The notes under the pieces: model-generated
What the model was told of the DNA's origin: nothing
The model's database searches: none
What the model saw: only the letters and a program-made list of their open reading frames with translations
Shown: positions 4,748-5,519 of the stretch, one piece after another
Layout of the letters: every line of letters begins with the position of its first letter
Numbering within the stretch: the first letter of the stretch is position 1
Assembly: GCA_016210825.1 (NCBI GenBank)
Contig: JACQTM010000067.1
Location: forward strand, 1-5,519
Source: Hyphomicrobiales bacterium
GTDB lineage: Bacteria; Pseudomonadota; Alphaproteobacteria; Rhizobiales; Xanthobacteraceae
Reading direction: 5' to 3'
DNA length: 5,519 nucleotides
Position numbers and translations under genes: made by a program

Positions 4748-5519
4748 TCAGCGGCGGCCGCTCGCTCGCGGGCCCGCCGCGCCGCCGCCGGCCGATGCTC
4801 CTGGCCCGGCGCCGGGCGAGGAGCCAAGCGCGGAGTCGGAGCCGAGCGTGTCGAGCTTCGGAACGCAAGCCTTGCCGCTCGCGCTCGGCGTCATGTTGGG
4901 CGCGCAGTTGAGTGCGCTTCGCGTACCTGCGCTGGACCGACTGTAGGTATGGTCGTAGCCGAATTTCTGGGCACAGTTTTTAAGGCAATTGTGGTACTGC
5001 TCCCCGCTCCCGTAGAGCGTATGGCATGCTTGCTTGCATTCAATGTATGCGGTGTATGCGACGTTTCCCATCACCTTGGCCTTGACCGGCGGATTTTTCA
5101 TTGAGGGTGAAGCTCCGACGGCCTTGGCCTTATTTTTCTTCAGTGCGTCCGGGTACGCGGGGTCTACCGCCTTGGCCTTGCCCATCTCGTCCGCTTGCGG
5201 CTGAATGGTTTTGACGCTGACGGCCTTGGCCTTGTCCGTCTCGTCCACCTGCTGTTGAATTGTTGTGGCCTTAACGGCCTTGGCCTTGTCCGTGTCTTGC
5301 ACCTGCTGGTCAAACGGTTTCAGCCCAACCGCCTTGGCCTTGTCCGTCTTGTCCACCTGCGATTGGATGGTTTTGACGCCAACCGCCTTGGCCTTGTTCA
5401 TCCCTTTCGCCTGGTCCGTGACGGTCTTGCGCTTGACGGCCTTGGCCTTGTCCAACTTGTTCACCTGCGGTTGGATGGTTTTGACGCCGACGGCCTTGGC
5501 CTTGTCCATCTCTGCGGCC
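4748..5519 (-). CDS. KAKAV-repeat protein with twin CX3C segment and shared C-terminal module (5' partial)
   Basis: I do not recognise this protein. The frame is open to the window edge. The first in-window ATG (5507-5509) sits inside a repeat (AAEM-DKAKAV, compare ADEM-GKAKAV), so the true start is almost certainly outside. Counting from that Met, residues 2-109 are six 18-residue repeats with the pattern DKAKAVxVKTIQxQVDxT. Two shorter, degenerate units run to about 145. Residues 150-184 hold a twin motif C158-x3-C162-x12-C175-x3-C179, the spacing of an alpha-helical hairpin closed by two disulfides. The end (Cys202 onward) is the module shared with the 155-residue neighbour: C-APNMTP-...-C215, PKLD, SDSALGSS, then a Gly/Ala/Pro tail ending in Arg-Arg. 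The repeats are Lys/Ala/Val-rich with no hydrophobic stretch. Export is inferred only from the Cys pairs and the neighbour's signal peptide. The consistent frame and diverged codons between repeats argue for real coding sequence. Confidence 0.72.
   Translation of the reverse strand, partial: AAEMDKAKAVGVKTIQPQVNKLDKAKAVKRKTVTDQAKGMNKAKAVGVKTIQSQVDKTDKAKAVGLKPFDQQVQDTDKAKAVKATTIQQQVDETDKAKAVSVKTIQPQADEMGKAKAVDPAYPDALKKNKAKAVGASPSMKNPPVKAKVMGNVAYTAYIECKQACHTLYGSGEQYHNCLKNCAQKFGYDHTYSRSSAGTRSALNCAPNMTPSASGKACVPKLDTLGSDSALGSSPGAGPGASAGGGAAGPRASGRR
5075..5519 (-). repeat. 54-bp tandem repeat array encoding 18-residue KAKAV units
   Basis: The core GCCTTGGCCTT (plus-strand reading) starts at 5169, 5223, 5277, 5331, 5385, 5439 and 5493, exactly 54 bp apart. 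Another copy lies 48 bp away at 5121, and a weaker one (CACCTTGGCCTT) is near 5073. The array continues past the right edge. All spacings are multiples of three. The KAKAV codons are nearly invariant while the linkers vary (KTIQPQV, KPFDQQV, TTIQQQV, KTVTDQA), so the array is neither a very recent expansion nor freely drifting. Confidence 0.92.

Noticed and set aside
5075..5519. Regular repeats at the right edge as a CRISPR array.
   Set aside because: The period is 54 bp with no separate repeat and spacer halves. The sequence is in frame and codes for a coherent repeated peptide.

Overview
The window is high-GC DNA of alphaproteobacterial character. The likeliest source is a Hyphomicrobiales genome in the Bradyrhizobium/Rhodopseudomonas/Xanthobacteraceae neighbourhood. 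That placement rests on recognising the protein families and on codon use; no database search was run.

Left two thirds (132-3961): three ordinary-looking chromosomal genes. A 12-helix MFS transporter of the HcaT/MFS_1-like type (minus strand, 132-1286) is divergent, across 53 bp, from a 430-residue protein (plus strand, 1340-2632). That protein resembles the CheZ-like proteins of Rhizobiales: conserved N-terminus, helical core, long Pro/Ala linker and a short conserved C-terminal tail. The core seems to have lost the CheZ catalytic glutamine, while the tail resembles the CheY-binding peptide of FliM. A complete fold-type I PLP aminotransferase (minus strand, 2720-3961) converges on it.

Junction (about 3960-4080): directly in front of the aminotransferase start codon lies the 3' part of a tRNA-Leu(UAA) gene on the plus strand. 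It has the anticodon loop, variable arm, perfect T arm, 3' acceptor strand, discriminator A and CCA, but no D arm or 5' acceptor strand. A strong hairpin follows it. This is what an integration scar or displaced attachment site looks like. No integrase is visible.

Right third (4081-5519): two unrecognised minus-strand genes share a C-terminal module (two Cys around a PNMTP motif, then a PKLD...DSALGSS segment and a Gly/Ala/Pro-rich basic tail), but their N-terminal parts differ completely. The nearer one (4105-4572) has a signal peptide and eight Cys. The farther one enters from beyond the right edge. It carries at least six in-frame 18-residue KAKAV repeats (54 bp each), then a twin CX3C segment, then the module. 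A third, degenerate piece of the module lies between them (4601-4651), next to a strong hairpin (4689-4722). Together these look like a small, decaying, modular family of probably exported Cys-containing proteins beside a tRNA scar, and they are the least explained part of the window. Positions 1-131 hold no gene that can be supported.
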